Source of the DNA: a virus
Virus record (IMG/VR): IMGVR_UViG_3300023296_000332
Span: 1-64,000 of that record
DNA: 64,000 bases
Reading direction: 5' to 3' (one strand)
Part shown: piece by piece, positions 1 to 6,295 of the stretch
Layout: each line of letters opens with the position of its first letter
How positions within the stretch are numbered: position 1 is the stretch's first letter
Translations under genes and position numbers: made by a program
Notes under the pieces: model-generated
Told to the model about the DNA's origin: nothing
What the model saw: the letters and a program-made list of their open reading frames with translations, nothing else
Database searches by the model: none

Positions 1-127
1 CTGAGAGCAAGCCAAGGCTGAGAGCAAGCCAAGGCTGAGAGCAAGCCAAGGCTGAGAGCAAGCCAAGGCTGAGAGCAAGCCAAGGCTGAGAGCAAGCCAA
101 GGCTGAGAGCAAGCCAAGGCTGAGAGC
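1..127. repeat. 17-bp tandem repeat array (truncated by window start)
   Basis: The unit CTGAGAGCAAGCCAAGG occurs seven times without a mismatch (positions 1-119), followed by the first eight bases of an eighth copy. The array probably continues beyond the left edge. Two + strand frames meet TGA in every 51-nt super-period, so it is not a + strand coding repeat. The minus strand has no stop within the repeat. Iteron-like DNA at a replication origin, a packaging or recombination site, or a simple slippage array are all possible; nothing seen decides between them. Confidence 0.95.
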
Positions 128-528
128 GTCAAGAGCAAATTTTCCAATGTCGCAATTCTCACCATTGTCGCCGTAGTGCAACTATCGTGCCAAATGTTTT
201 GGCATGGTATTTGCTCAGGTGGGTTTGTGGTGTGAATTTTAACATTAGTTATACCCCCCGGTGGGGTTTTATCTTCCCCCCAAAGTAGGTACTTACCCCC
301 CATTTGGGGCCGGGGTGGTTTAGACTCCGCTCCGCAAAAATATCTCACGGTCTTTCCCAATCCACACAGGTAAGACCCCATTCGCCACAAAATCGCCCTC
401 ATTAGACTCTCTAAGAGCCAAATTTAGACACATGTAAGTTATATAGGTATAGGTAGAGCTAAAATGTATATTTTCTTGTTGTTAAAGTGCCCTAAACTAG
501 CTATAATAACACTATACCGCACACTTTA
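128..528. other. Non-coding stretch with C6 tracts and small hairpins
   Basis: About 400 bases with no convincing gene on either strand. It holds a perfect hairpin with 7-bp arms at 188-204 (TGCCAAA, loop TGT, TTTGGCA). Three runs of six C lie at 254-259, 276-281 and 296-301, with starts 22 and 20 bp apart. G4 runs follow two of them, so C4/G4 hairpins can form; the first (about 255-270, followed by TTTT) resembles a weak intrinsic terminator. The right half is AT-rich and leads into the promoter-like element at 529. The stretch may be a regulatory or replication region between the repeat array and the late gene block. Confidence 0.6.
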
Positions 529-537
529 GTGTATAAT
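529..537 (+). promoter_or_regulatory. GTGTATAAT promoter-like element before the first gene
   Basis: GTGTATAAT with TATAAT at 532-537, ending 36 nt before the ATG at 574. No recognisable -35 hexamer lies at 16-18 bp spacing. The same nonamer recurs in intergenic gaps across the window, which supports a promoter role. Here it would start the late block. Confidence 0.6.
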
Positions 538-573
538 GTATTACCCTAATCACTTAACTCATAAGGAATTACT

Positions 574-744
574 ATGAAAGAGCAAGTAGAATGCAGACTA
601 CACACAAAGGCAAGCGAAGAGCTACAGGTAGCAGTAGCCAAGGAAATTAACACACCGGACAGGCCATTAAGCGAGCTTTTGCATGATAAAGAACCATCAA
701 ACGACGATAGGGATTCTGGAAAAGGGAGTTCAGGAGCGGAATAG
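574..744 (+). CDS. Small hypothetical protein, 56 aa
   Basis: Short ORF with an AAGGA Shine-Dalgarno about 6 nt before its ATG and a GTGTATAAT element 36 nt upstream, so it looks expressed as the first gene of the block. The product begins MKEQVECRLHTKASEELQVA and ends in an acidic, Ser/Gly-rich tail. The first 40 residues could form a short strand plus helices, as in small ribbon-helix-helix proteins, but this is weak. It overlaps the next ORF by 62 nt in another frame. An AGGAG at 732-736, just before its stop, has no canonical start codon after it, so a frameshift joining it to the next ORF is conceivable. Confidence 0.55.
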   Translation: MKEQVECRLHTKASEELQVAVAKEINTPDRPLSELLHDKEPSNDDRDSGKGSSGAE

Positions 745-1357
745 CACACGCATCCAGTTACTTGGCCCCGAAGCACTCCTAGAAGAAACAAAATTCAAGA
801 GACTCAACACTGATGATGCGAATACTATCGCGGAAACTCATGAAGTTGAGTCATATTTGTTCTATACAGTTGAAAGACACACGGAAACGGAAATTGTTTC
901 GGTAGAAAGAGGGGTGGGCAAACTAGAAAAAGAAGGAAAAGCCCACTTTATCAATAGATTACTACCGATATCAAGAGGAAAGACAGCGGAAAACCTGTTA
1001 CCCTCTGCACAAATATCAGATTTCGAGGAAACTCGTGATACATTTCTTGTAATAGGGACATCTGCCCCTTCTAATATCAATGAATTGCTCTTCCTGCCCC
1101 ATAGCGTAGCCAGTACGAATGCTGAGGGAGTACAGACGACGCCCATTCCAGAGAACTGCTTACTTGGAAGGCGAGAGGGCGATATTGAGGCTCTTGATAA
1201 TACCGAGGTGGGAGAGGTATTGGGCAACGTCTCACTCAAACGTATCACATTGGCCCCTTCTCCTGTACCCAAAGATCCAGCAAATGGGATGATGTTCTTT
1301 AACGAGAACATAAGAGAGATTCAGGTATACATTGACGGCGAATGGAGATCACTATAA
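683..1357 (+). CDS. Putative small virion appendage protein, 224 aa
   Basis: Unrecognised protein whose C-terminus (NGMMFFNENIREIQVYIDGEWRSL region, last 25 residues) has the pattern of short phage fibre or collar domains, in which a hydrophobic strand leads to an aromatic-rich IDGxW ending. No transmembrane segment or catalytic motif is evident. The ATG at 683 lies inside the preceding small gene and has no good Shine-Dalgarno, so the true start is uncertain; it may be further downstream or reached by coupling. The stop overlaps the sigma factor start as TAATG. Assignment to the virion rests only on the C-terminal pattern and on its place in the structural block. Confidence 0.5.
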   Translation: MIKNHQTTIGILEKGVQERNSTRIQLLGPEALLEETKFKRLNTDDANTIAETHEVESYLFYTVERHTETEIVSVERGVGKLEKEGKAHFINRLLPISRGKTAENLLPSAQISDFEETRDTFLVIGTSAPSNINELLFLPHSVASTNAEGVQTTPIPENCLLGRREGDIEALDNTEVGEVLGNVSLKRITLAPSPVPKDPANGMMFFNENIREIQVYIDGEWRSL

Positions 1358-1866
1358 TGAGAGAAATCAAAGGAATGACAGAGGCAGATGTCGTAGCTAC
1401 TATGATGAAGGTCTGTAACAGAATCGCCCCTAAGTATACGTTCTACGGCTATGGTCCAGACGACATGAAGCAAGAAGCTTATATTATCTGCATGGAAGCC
1501 ATGGATAAGTATGATGAAAGTCGCCCTCTTGAGAACTTCTTGTCTTTTATATTGCCTGGGAGACTGATTAACGTCATTAGAAACAACCATTTCCTTAAAA
1601 ACTCCAAGGACGACAAAAAGCGAGTGGCAATGCCGGGCCAACTCTCTAATGAAGAATCAACTCACTACTATGAGACGTTCATGCTAGATGATCTTGACAT
1701 TTACGAGCTATTTAATATTGTAGACGATCAGATCCCATACGAACACAGGGAAAACTACCTGAAACTGTTAAACGGCGTACACATAGACAAAAAATCAAGA
1801 GAGCAAATAAATGACATCATCAGAGATATTGCAATTGAAGCAGGTTACGACCCACTGGACGCTTAG
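1357..1866 (+). CDS. RNA polymerase sigma factor, gp55-like late sigma
   Basis: 169-aa protein with a sigma-70 region 2-like core: residues about 20-75 contain DDMKQEAYIICMEAMDKYDESRPLE, matching the D-L-x-Q-E-G...A-x-D-K-F-D pattern that contacts core RNA polymerase and the -10 element, followed by an IRNN helix. It lacks full regions 3 and 4, as does the T4 late sigma factor gp55, which recognises only a -10-type late promoter. This fits the GTGTATAAT elements in this phage, which have no -35 box. Start: ATG 1357 has GGAG at 1344-1347 and forms a TAATG junction with the upstream gene; an in-frame ATG at 1342 is less well placed. Expected to act in the cytoplasm by redirecting host polymerase to late genes (inference). 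Confidence 0.72.
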   Translation: MREIKGMTEADVVATMMKVCNRIAPKYTFYGYGPDDMKQEAYIICMEAMDKYDESRPLENFLSFILPGRLINVIRNNHFLKNSKDDKKRVAMPGQLSNEESTHYYETFMLDDLDIYELFNIVDDQIPYEHRENYLKLLNGVHIDKKSREQINDIIRDIAIEAGYDPLDA

Positions 1867-2059
1867 AACAGAAGACCTAAACCCAATAGGGGAATCACCT
1901 CTAGCAAACATGATAAAGACACTAGACCTAAAGGACAAGCTAGATGAAAGACTCAAGGAACAATACATACAACAGCTAACAGAACTTACACTCGATCCAC
2001 CACCTCAATGGAGTAGATCGGGTAATACAACCCCTCCAGAGGAACAAGATGTTAAATAG
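1811..2059 (+). CDS. Small hypothetical protein, up to 82 aa
   Basis: Charged, helix-rich protein; the segment from about residue 34 (MIKTLDLKDKLDERLKEQYI) looks like a helical or coiled-coil region, with a Pro/acidic tail. Not recognised. The ATG at 1811 implies a 56-nt overlap with the sigma factor gene and has only a weak GAGAG upstream. The first 17 residues read like a shadow of that gene, so an internal start (ATG 1910, 49 aa) is possible. It may be a partner of the sigma factor because the genes are adjacent, as small co-activators sit near gp55 in some phages, but nothing in the sequence shows this. Confidence 0.45.
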   Translation: MTSSEILQLKQVTTHWTLRTEDLNPIGESPLANMIKTLDLKDKLDERLKEQYIQQLTELTLDPPPQWSRSGNTTPPEEQDVK

Positions 2060-2133
2060 ATATCCTTTTCTTTTAATGAGCCTTACATCACAGTCCGAAA
2101 TTATCGCCCTAGTATTATTGGGGGTGTTATAAC

Positions 2134-2949
2134 ATGAGCGGACTAAAGAAAGGGCGTATTAGTAATAAAGAAGATGAGTTCATCCAAGAGAACTTAGAAG
2201 TTTTGACGCCAGAAGAGATTGGGGCCAGCCTTAACAGGAATCCGGCCAGTGTTGAAGACTACATCAAGAAGAAATACAATGTAGGAGTCACTGTACACGA
2301 GCAAGCGGAGTATCAGCTTAGGGATAGGCCTTACTATTACGAATTGAAGGCTCAATTTGACGACGAAGAGCTAGAACTGTTCGGGTATCACTGGTCTAGG
2401 ATTGTAGCCCAGTTCAATAACGACGTTTTGCCTACTGAGGAAATTCAGATCGTAGACGTCATCAAGATTGAGCTTCTGATGAACAGATGTTTGAAGTCCA
2501 ATAAGGATAACATTAGGGCGATTAACAGAGTCGAGCTAGAAGTAGAAAACGAATACAACCTAAGTGATGAAACTAGGGACTTTGACCGTATTCTAAACAT
2601 GGAAAGACAGATTGGGGCACTCAGGGCTTCACAAGAGGCACTAAATAAGGACTACAGAGACCTCCAAACAAAAAAGTCTTCCATGCTGAAAGAAATGAAG
2701 GGCACTAGAGAGCAAAGAATCAAAAGATTAGAGGACTCAAGAGAGTCATTCGGCTCCTGGGTTGCCCACCTACTGCAAAACCCTGACAAGTTGAAGGCTT
2801 TTGGTGTAGAAATGGAGAAAATGAGGCTAGCCATGGAGGGAGAGAAGGCTAGACTTTCCAAATACCACAAATATGAGGATGGTATGGTAGATCAGCCATT
2901 TTTAAACCATGAATCAGTCTTTGAAGACAAGAACGAAGGAGATAAATAA
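2134..2949 (+). CDS. Probable terminase small subunit, 271 aa
   Basis: Residues 10-46 read as a helix-turn-helix (KEDEFIQENLEVLTPEEIGASLNRNPASVEDYI region), the DNA-recognition fold expected at the N-terminus of small terminases. A central helical segment (about 85-130) is followed by a strongly charged coiled coil (about 150-250), which would suit oligomerisation. It lies about 3.3 kb upstream of the large terminase in the same block, consistent with recognising viral DNA for packaging. No direct family signature can be quoted, so a different DNA-binding structural protein remains possible. A GGGGGTG stretch about 10 nt before the ATG is an imperfect ribosome binding site. Confidence 0.5.
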   Translation: MSGLKKGRISNKEDEFIQENLEVLTPEEIGASLNRNPASVEDYIKKKYNVGVTVHEQAEYQLRDRPYYYELKAQFDDEELELFGYHWSRIVAQFNNDVLPTEEIQIVDVIKIELLMNRCLKSNKDNIRAINRVELEVENEYNLSDETRDFDRILNMERQIGALRASQEALNKDYRDLQTKKSSMLKEMKGTREQRIKRLEDSRESFGSWVAHLLQNPDKLKAFGVEMEKMRLAMEGEKARLSKYHKYEDGMVDQPFLNHESVFEDKNEGDK

Positions 2950-3146
2950 TGGGAGACCTAGTAACATTCCCAGTTGAGGTTCCAGACGGCACATATACTG
3001 GCAAATGGTTTAGATATGACATCACAATTGAGCTAGGCGGCGAAGAAGTTGTGGGCAAGTGTGTGGCGGGCACTACTAAGGAGTATTTTGACTTCTGTGT
3101 AGTCAGAGTGGTCAATGGCCAAGCAACTGTCAAGCAAGCTACTTAA
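2949..3146 (+). CDS. Small hypothetical protein, 65 aa
   Basis: Short beta-rich protein beginning MGDLVTFPVEVPDGTYTGKW, with repeated V/I-x-V/I alternation suggesting a small barrel or sandwich. Not recognised. Translation is probably coupled to the upstream gene through TAATG. Immediately after its stop another frame carries a coding-looking stretch without a start codon (see 3149-3280), so the gene may once have been longer or may be extended by frameshifting. Confidence 0.55.
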   Translation: MGDLVTFPVEVPDGTYTGKWFRYDITIELGGEEVVGKCVAGTTKEYFDFCVVRVVNGQATVKQAT

Positions 3147-3148
3147 TT

Positions 3149-3280
3149 TACTACGGAGTAAAAGGTGACGTTTATACAACAGAGCCTCAAATAATCACTG
3201 GTACGCTTTGTGCCAACCTGAAACACGACAAGAACAACATTTTGGACAAGATTAGAGGAATTTATGACAAACAAAATTAG
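3149..3280 (+). pseudogene. Orphan coding-like fragment without a start codon
   Basis: The frame one base behind the 2949 gene is open from 3092 to a TAG at 3278-3280 but has no ATG, GTG or TTG. From 3149 it reads YYGVKGDVYTTEPQIITGTL and on to LDKIRGIYDKQN, with codon choice like the neighbouring genes. It could be the tail of the 65-aa gene separated by a one-base indel, a frameshifted extension, or chance. No classic slippery heptamer was seen. Confidence 0.3.
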
Positions 3281-4622
3281 ACTTTGGACACTAGGCAACC
3301 TGGAACACAAGATTCTGCCAACCAAAGAGGGCCTTGAGGCCTTCAAGAAAGAGCTTGAGAGAGTGGAAAAGTCAGAAAAAGACATAGAGAACATTGTGTG
3401 GGGTCCAGAAGTAACACTGACCACTACAGACAATTCATCCTACGAATCTTTAGGCTCTATCAGTGTTTTAGAAGAGCACTTCCCTCTGTTAGAATCGAGA
3501 AAGAAGGTAGCTTTGATTTTCGGCGTTACTGGTATGGACGGTTCACATCTTGCGGATCTACTACTAGAGAAGGGGTACAAAGTAGTCGGAGTAAAAAGGC
3601 GAAGCTCGACTAATAACGAGTGGCGAGTGAAACACCTCTCGGATGAGGCCAACTTCTCGATGGTGGGCGGAGACTTGACGGACTATGCCAGCTTGGTTCG
3701 CATTTTTAGAGATATCGGAAATGTAGATGAAGTCTATAACCTTGCCGCCCAGTCCCATGTGGGGGAATCGTTTAAGCAACCAGGAGTCACATGGGATATT
3801 ACTGGCAAAGGCTGTATGAACATCCTCCAGTGCCTTGTTGACTTGAAGATGACACACGTCAAGTTCTATCAAGCGTCTAGTAGTGAGATGTTTGGGGCGA
3901 ATTATGACTACGAAACAGAAGCATACGACGGAATAGACTCCAATGGACAACCTTACGGCGGAACCAGGATGTTTAAGAAGTACCAAGACGAAAACACGAA
4001 ACACTTGCCACAAAGCCCTTACGCTATCGCCAAGTGTGCCGCCCACATGTCTGTGAGGCTCTATAGAGAGGCCTACGGCATTCATGCGAGTGCTGGCATC
4101 CTATTCAACCACGAAGGCCCTAGAAGGGGCGAGAACTTCGTTACAAAGAAGATTACGAAGTGGGTTGCAGAGTTTGATAGATGGTTTGAAGACCAAGACG
4201 CAGACGAAGTTGAACTTACATTCTCAGAAGACCACATTATTGCACCTAATTGCAGACGAATCTCCAAGCTGAGGTTGGGCAACTTAGAAGCAAAGAGAGA
4301 TTGGGGCCACGCCAAGGACTATGTTAAGGCCATGCACCTGATGCTACAACAAGACGACCCTGATGACTATGTCATCTGTACAGAAGAGACGAGGTCCGTT
4401 GGGGACTTCCTAGATGTGGCCTTTGGCTGCATCAATATCCCAGACTGGAATAACTACGTGGTTATTGACCCAGCATTTTATAGACCCGCCGAAGTTGACT
4501 TTCTATTAGGTAAATGTTCAAAAGCAAGGGAAAAACTAAACTGGAAAAGAGAATACAGCTTCGACGACTTAGTCAAGGAGATGGTTAATTATGACATCGA
4601 CCAAGCAAATGAAAAAGTATAA
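3264..4622 (+). CDS. gmd: GDP-mannose 4,6-dehydratase with portal-like N-terminal extension
   Basis: Residues 81-452 form a GDP-mannose 4,6-dehydratase, the NADP-dependent enzyme making GDP-4-keto-6-deoxymannose, precursor of fucose, rhamnose and related sugars. Visible signatures are the Rossmann motif GVTGMDGSH (about 87-95), SSSEMFG with E208, the YxxxK pair Y253/K257 in SPYAIAK, ILFNHEGPRRGE, and LRLGNLEAKRDWGHAKDY. An extra loop of about 20 residues lies between E208 and Y253 compared with usual family members. Residues 3-65 instead match part of this phage's own portal protein (residues 304-363), for example IRLWTLG, EHKILPTKEG and VWGPE. AGAGGA 5 nt before ATG 3264 supports this start, so the chimera looks translated. 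It would act in the cytoplasm on virion- or host-surface glycan precursors. Confidence 0.92.
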   Translation: MTNKIRLWTLGNLEHKILPTKEGLEAFKKELERVEKSEKDIENIVWGPEVTLTTTDNSSYESLGSISVLEEHFPLLESRKKVALIFGVTGMDGSHLADLLLEKGYKVVGVKRRSSTNNEWRVKHLSDEANFSMVGGDLTDYASLVRIFRDIGNVDEVYNLAAQSHVGESFKQPGVTWDITGKGCMNILQCLVDLKMTHVKFYQASSSEMFGANYDYETEAYDGIDSNGQPYGGTRMFKKYQDENTKHLPQSPYAIAKCAAHMSVRLYREAYGIHASAGILFNHEGPRRGENFVTKKITKWVAEFDRWFEDQDADEVELTFSEDHIIAPNCRRISKLRLGNLEAKRDWGHAKDYVKAMHLMLQQDDPDDYVICTEETRSVGDFLDVAFGCINIPDWNNYVVIDPAFYRPAEVDFLLGKCSKAREKLNWKREYSFDDLVKEMVNYDIDQANEKV

Positions 4623-4887
4623 CGTGACCATGAATTTCACGAAATTGTATCAGGCACTAAAGCCCTACATGCTTCGTGAATACAAGCCCATTCCTTCAAT
4701 CGACAAGGACAAGAAGAAAATTTACGTGTGTCAGTTTAGTATGACCGCCAAGAGCCCTGACGACGCCTGTTTCTTGTCTATGAAAAATCTAATTTCACTA
4801 CTTAGAGACCAAGATGTTCCAGAGCCCATTGTTCGAGACGTAAAGAACATAGTTTCCATCAAAAACCTAGAGGAAGCAAATGACTAA
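4591..4887 (+). CDS. Hypothetical protein, 98 aa
   Basis: Small mixed-charge protein containing KKIYVCQFSMTAKSPDDACF and a C-terminal helix (LRDQDVPEPIVRDVKNIV). Not recognised. AAGGAG lies 10 nt before ATG 4591; an in-frame ATG at 4609 is an alternative. It overlaps the end of the dehydratase gene by 32 nt and the start of the HNH gene by 8 nt, so it belongs to the same tightly coupled run leading to the terminase. Confidence 0.6.
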   Translation: MTSTKQMKKYNVTMNFTKLYQALKPYMLREYKPIPSIDKDKKKIYVCQFSMTAKSPDDACFLSMKNLISLLRDQDVPEPIVRDVKNIVSIKNLEEAND

Positions 4888-5158
4888 AAGAGACTGGGAC
4901 GATCCTCAATACAAAGCTTGGAGGATGGCAGTCAAGAAGAGAGACGGCTGGGTATGCCAAATGCCCGGCTGTAACTCGAAGAAAGCTTTGAAGGCTCACC
5001 ATATCATAACGTGGGCAAGAGCCCCATCCATGAGGTTCGACCCTGGAAATGGTCTTACTCTCTGTAGGAAGTGTCATGACTCAATTTCAAAAAAAGAGAC
5101 TCATTATCAGCGAGTCTTCCTAGCAATTGCGAGAAAGAACAATGGCAAAAGCAAGTAA
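4880..5158 (+). CDS. HNH endonuclease next to the terminase genes, 92 aa
   Basis: Compact HNH nuclease. C27 and C32 in VCQMPGC and a second pair in LCRKC supply zinc-binding cysteines. The catalytic histidine pair is in LKAHHIITW, with the N in DPGNGLTLC and the final H in CRKCHD, matching the H-N-H order. Small HNH proteins beside terminases in HK97-type phages assist DNA cleavage during packaging (established for that group); a similar role is inferred here. A free-standing homing endonuclease is the alternative, but the gene is integrated in the operon with short overlaps on both sides. Confidence 0.85.
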   Translation: MTKRDWDDPQYKAWRMAVKKRDGWVCQMPGCNSKKALKAHHIITWARAPSMRFDPGNGLTLCRKCHDSISKKETHYQRVFLAIARKNNGKSK

Positions 5159-5642
5159 GCCAAAATACACAATTATTCAAGACACTAGAGAGCAACAAGG
5201 TTTGTTCTTCGGCCCCTACGACCAGTGCGAGGGAATGATTACTGAGAAGCTAGACACAGGCGACTATACCATTGAAGGCCTTGAAGACAAGATCTGCATT
5301 GAGAGAAAAGCGTCTGTTGAAGAGATCGCCATTAACCTGGGACAGAAGAAACACGCCTTCATGGCAGAAGTCAAGAGAATGGAGCCATTTGAACATAAGT
5401 TCCTAGTATGCGAATTTACGCTAGACGATGTTCTCAAATTCCCAGAGGGCACCAGGATTCCAGAAGCTAAAAAGAAGACCCTAAAGATCACTGGAAAGTA
5501 TCTTATGAAGTCTCTCAATGAGCTTGCGATCTACAATGACATTCACGTTGTGTTCTGTGAAAACAAACATAACACCTTTATGTTCTTGAGCGGCCTATTC
5601 AAGAGGCTGCATGAGAAGTACACAGTAGGAAAAGTAAAATAA
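5142..5642 (+). CDS. ERCC4-type nuclease, 166 aa
   Basis: XPF/MUS81-family nuclease core: TIIQDTREQQG (N-terminal D of the domain), then GDYTIEGLEDKICIERKASVEE, the GDx(n)ERKxxxD-type signature that binds the catalytic metal, then alternating strands and helices typical of the restriction-endonuclease fold. It lacks the helix-hairpin-helix domain of the eukaryotic enzymes, as is usual for phage members, which probably cut branched or flap DNA. ATG 5142 is chosen over an upstream TTG at 5127; it overlaps the HNH gene by 17 nt. Position before the large terminase suggests processing of branched replication intermediates before packaging (inference). Confidence 0.85.
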   Translation: MAKASKPKYTIIQDTREQQGLFFGPYDQCEGMITEKLDTGDYTIEGLEDKICIERKASVEEIAINLGQKKHAFMAEVKRMEPFEHKFLVCEFTLDDVLKFPEGTRIPEAKKKTLKITGKYLMKSLNELAIYNDIHVVFCENKHNTFMFLSGLFKRLHEKYTVGKVK

Positions 5643-6295
5643 TGAGAGAACTGCTAGAAGATCTTAATAATTTTTCCGTGGACTACAAGAATAGGGAGAT
5701 TTTCGTTCACAGGTATTACAACAACAGTGAAGACGACGACATTGAGAACAAGATTAGTTCCATGTTCATCAAAAACCTACGTGCCCTAGAGCACAAGCCT
5801 GGACCTATCCTTATTCATCTAAATGCTGGTGGTGGTGGAGAGTGGGAAGAGGGGATGGCGATGTACGACGCGATGACTTTCGCAGAATCCTACATTACCG
5901 TTTTGATCTACGGATATGCCTGCTCTATGAGTAGTATTATCCCTCAAGCAGCAGATTTCAGGGTTATGATGCCCAACTCTTATATGATGTGCCACTACGG
6001 CTCAGAGGCCTTTGTAGGCAATCACGTCAACAATAAGAGATATTTTCGCTTCGCTGGCAAGCTAACAAAGAACATGATAGAGATCTACGCATCCAAGATG
6101 CAGTACGGCCCCTATTTCACAGAAAGATACGAGTCAGACATCGCCCATAAGTATGCAACAACATATGTTCAAAAGAAAATGGAAGAGGGCGACTGGTATC
6201 TTAACGCAGAGGAAGCTGTTCATTATGGACTAGCAGACGAAATCCTAGGATCAACAGACTACCCTAATATCGCAGCACTAAAAGACAATGGCTAA
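5642..6295 (+). CDS. ClpP-like serine protease, 217 aa
   Basis: ClpP/crotonase-fold peptidase. The putative triad is S95 in YGYACSMSS, H118 in MMCHYGS and D184 in EGDWYLNAEEAVHYGLADEI, aligning with Ser-His-Asp of bacterial ClpP; the GGGGEWEEG loop takes the place of the oxyanion glycine stretch. ClpP-like proteins near terminase and portal genes often act as head maturation proteases. Here a separate protease-scaffold fusion sits at 11027, so this one may have another job, such as processing a different virion protein or acting on host proteins. Coupled to the nuclease gene by TAATG and overlapping the terminase start by 8 nt. Confidence 0.85.
   Translation: MRELLEDLNNFSVDYKNREIFVHRYYNNSEDDDIENKISSMFIKNLRALEHKPGPILIHLNAGGGGEWEEGMAMYDAMTFAESYITVLIYGYACSMSSIIPQAADFRVMMPNSYMMCHYGSEAFVGNHVNNKRYFRFAGKLTKNMIEIYASKMQYGPYFTERYESDIAHKYATTYVQKKMEEGDWYLNAEEAVHYGLADEILGSTDYPNIAALKDNG

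Noticed and set aside
1-127. Could the 17-bp array be a CRISPR?
   Set aside because: Copies are directly adjacent with no spacers, and no cas genes are present.
2076-2132. 18-codon ORF (MSLTSQSEIIALVLLGVL) before the small terminase gene
   Set aside because: No ribosome binding site and very short; possibly a leader but unsupported.
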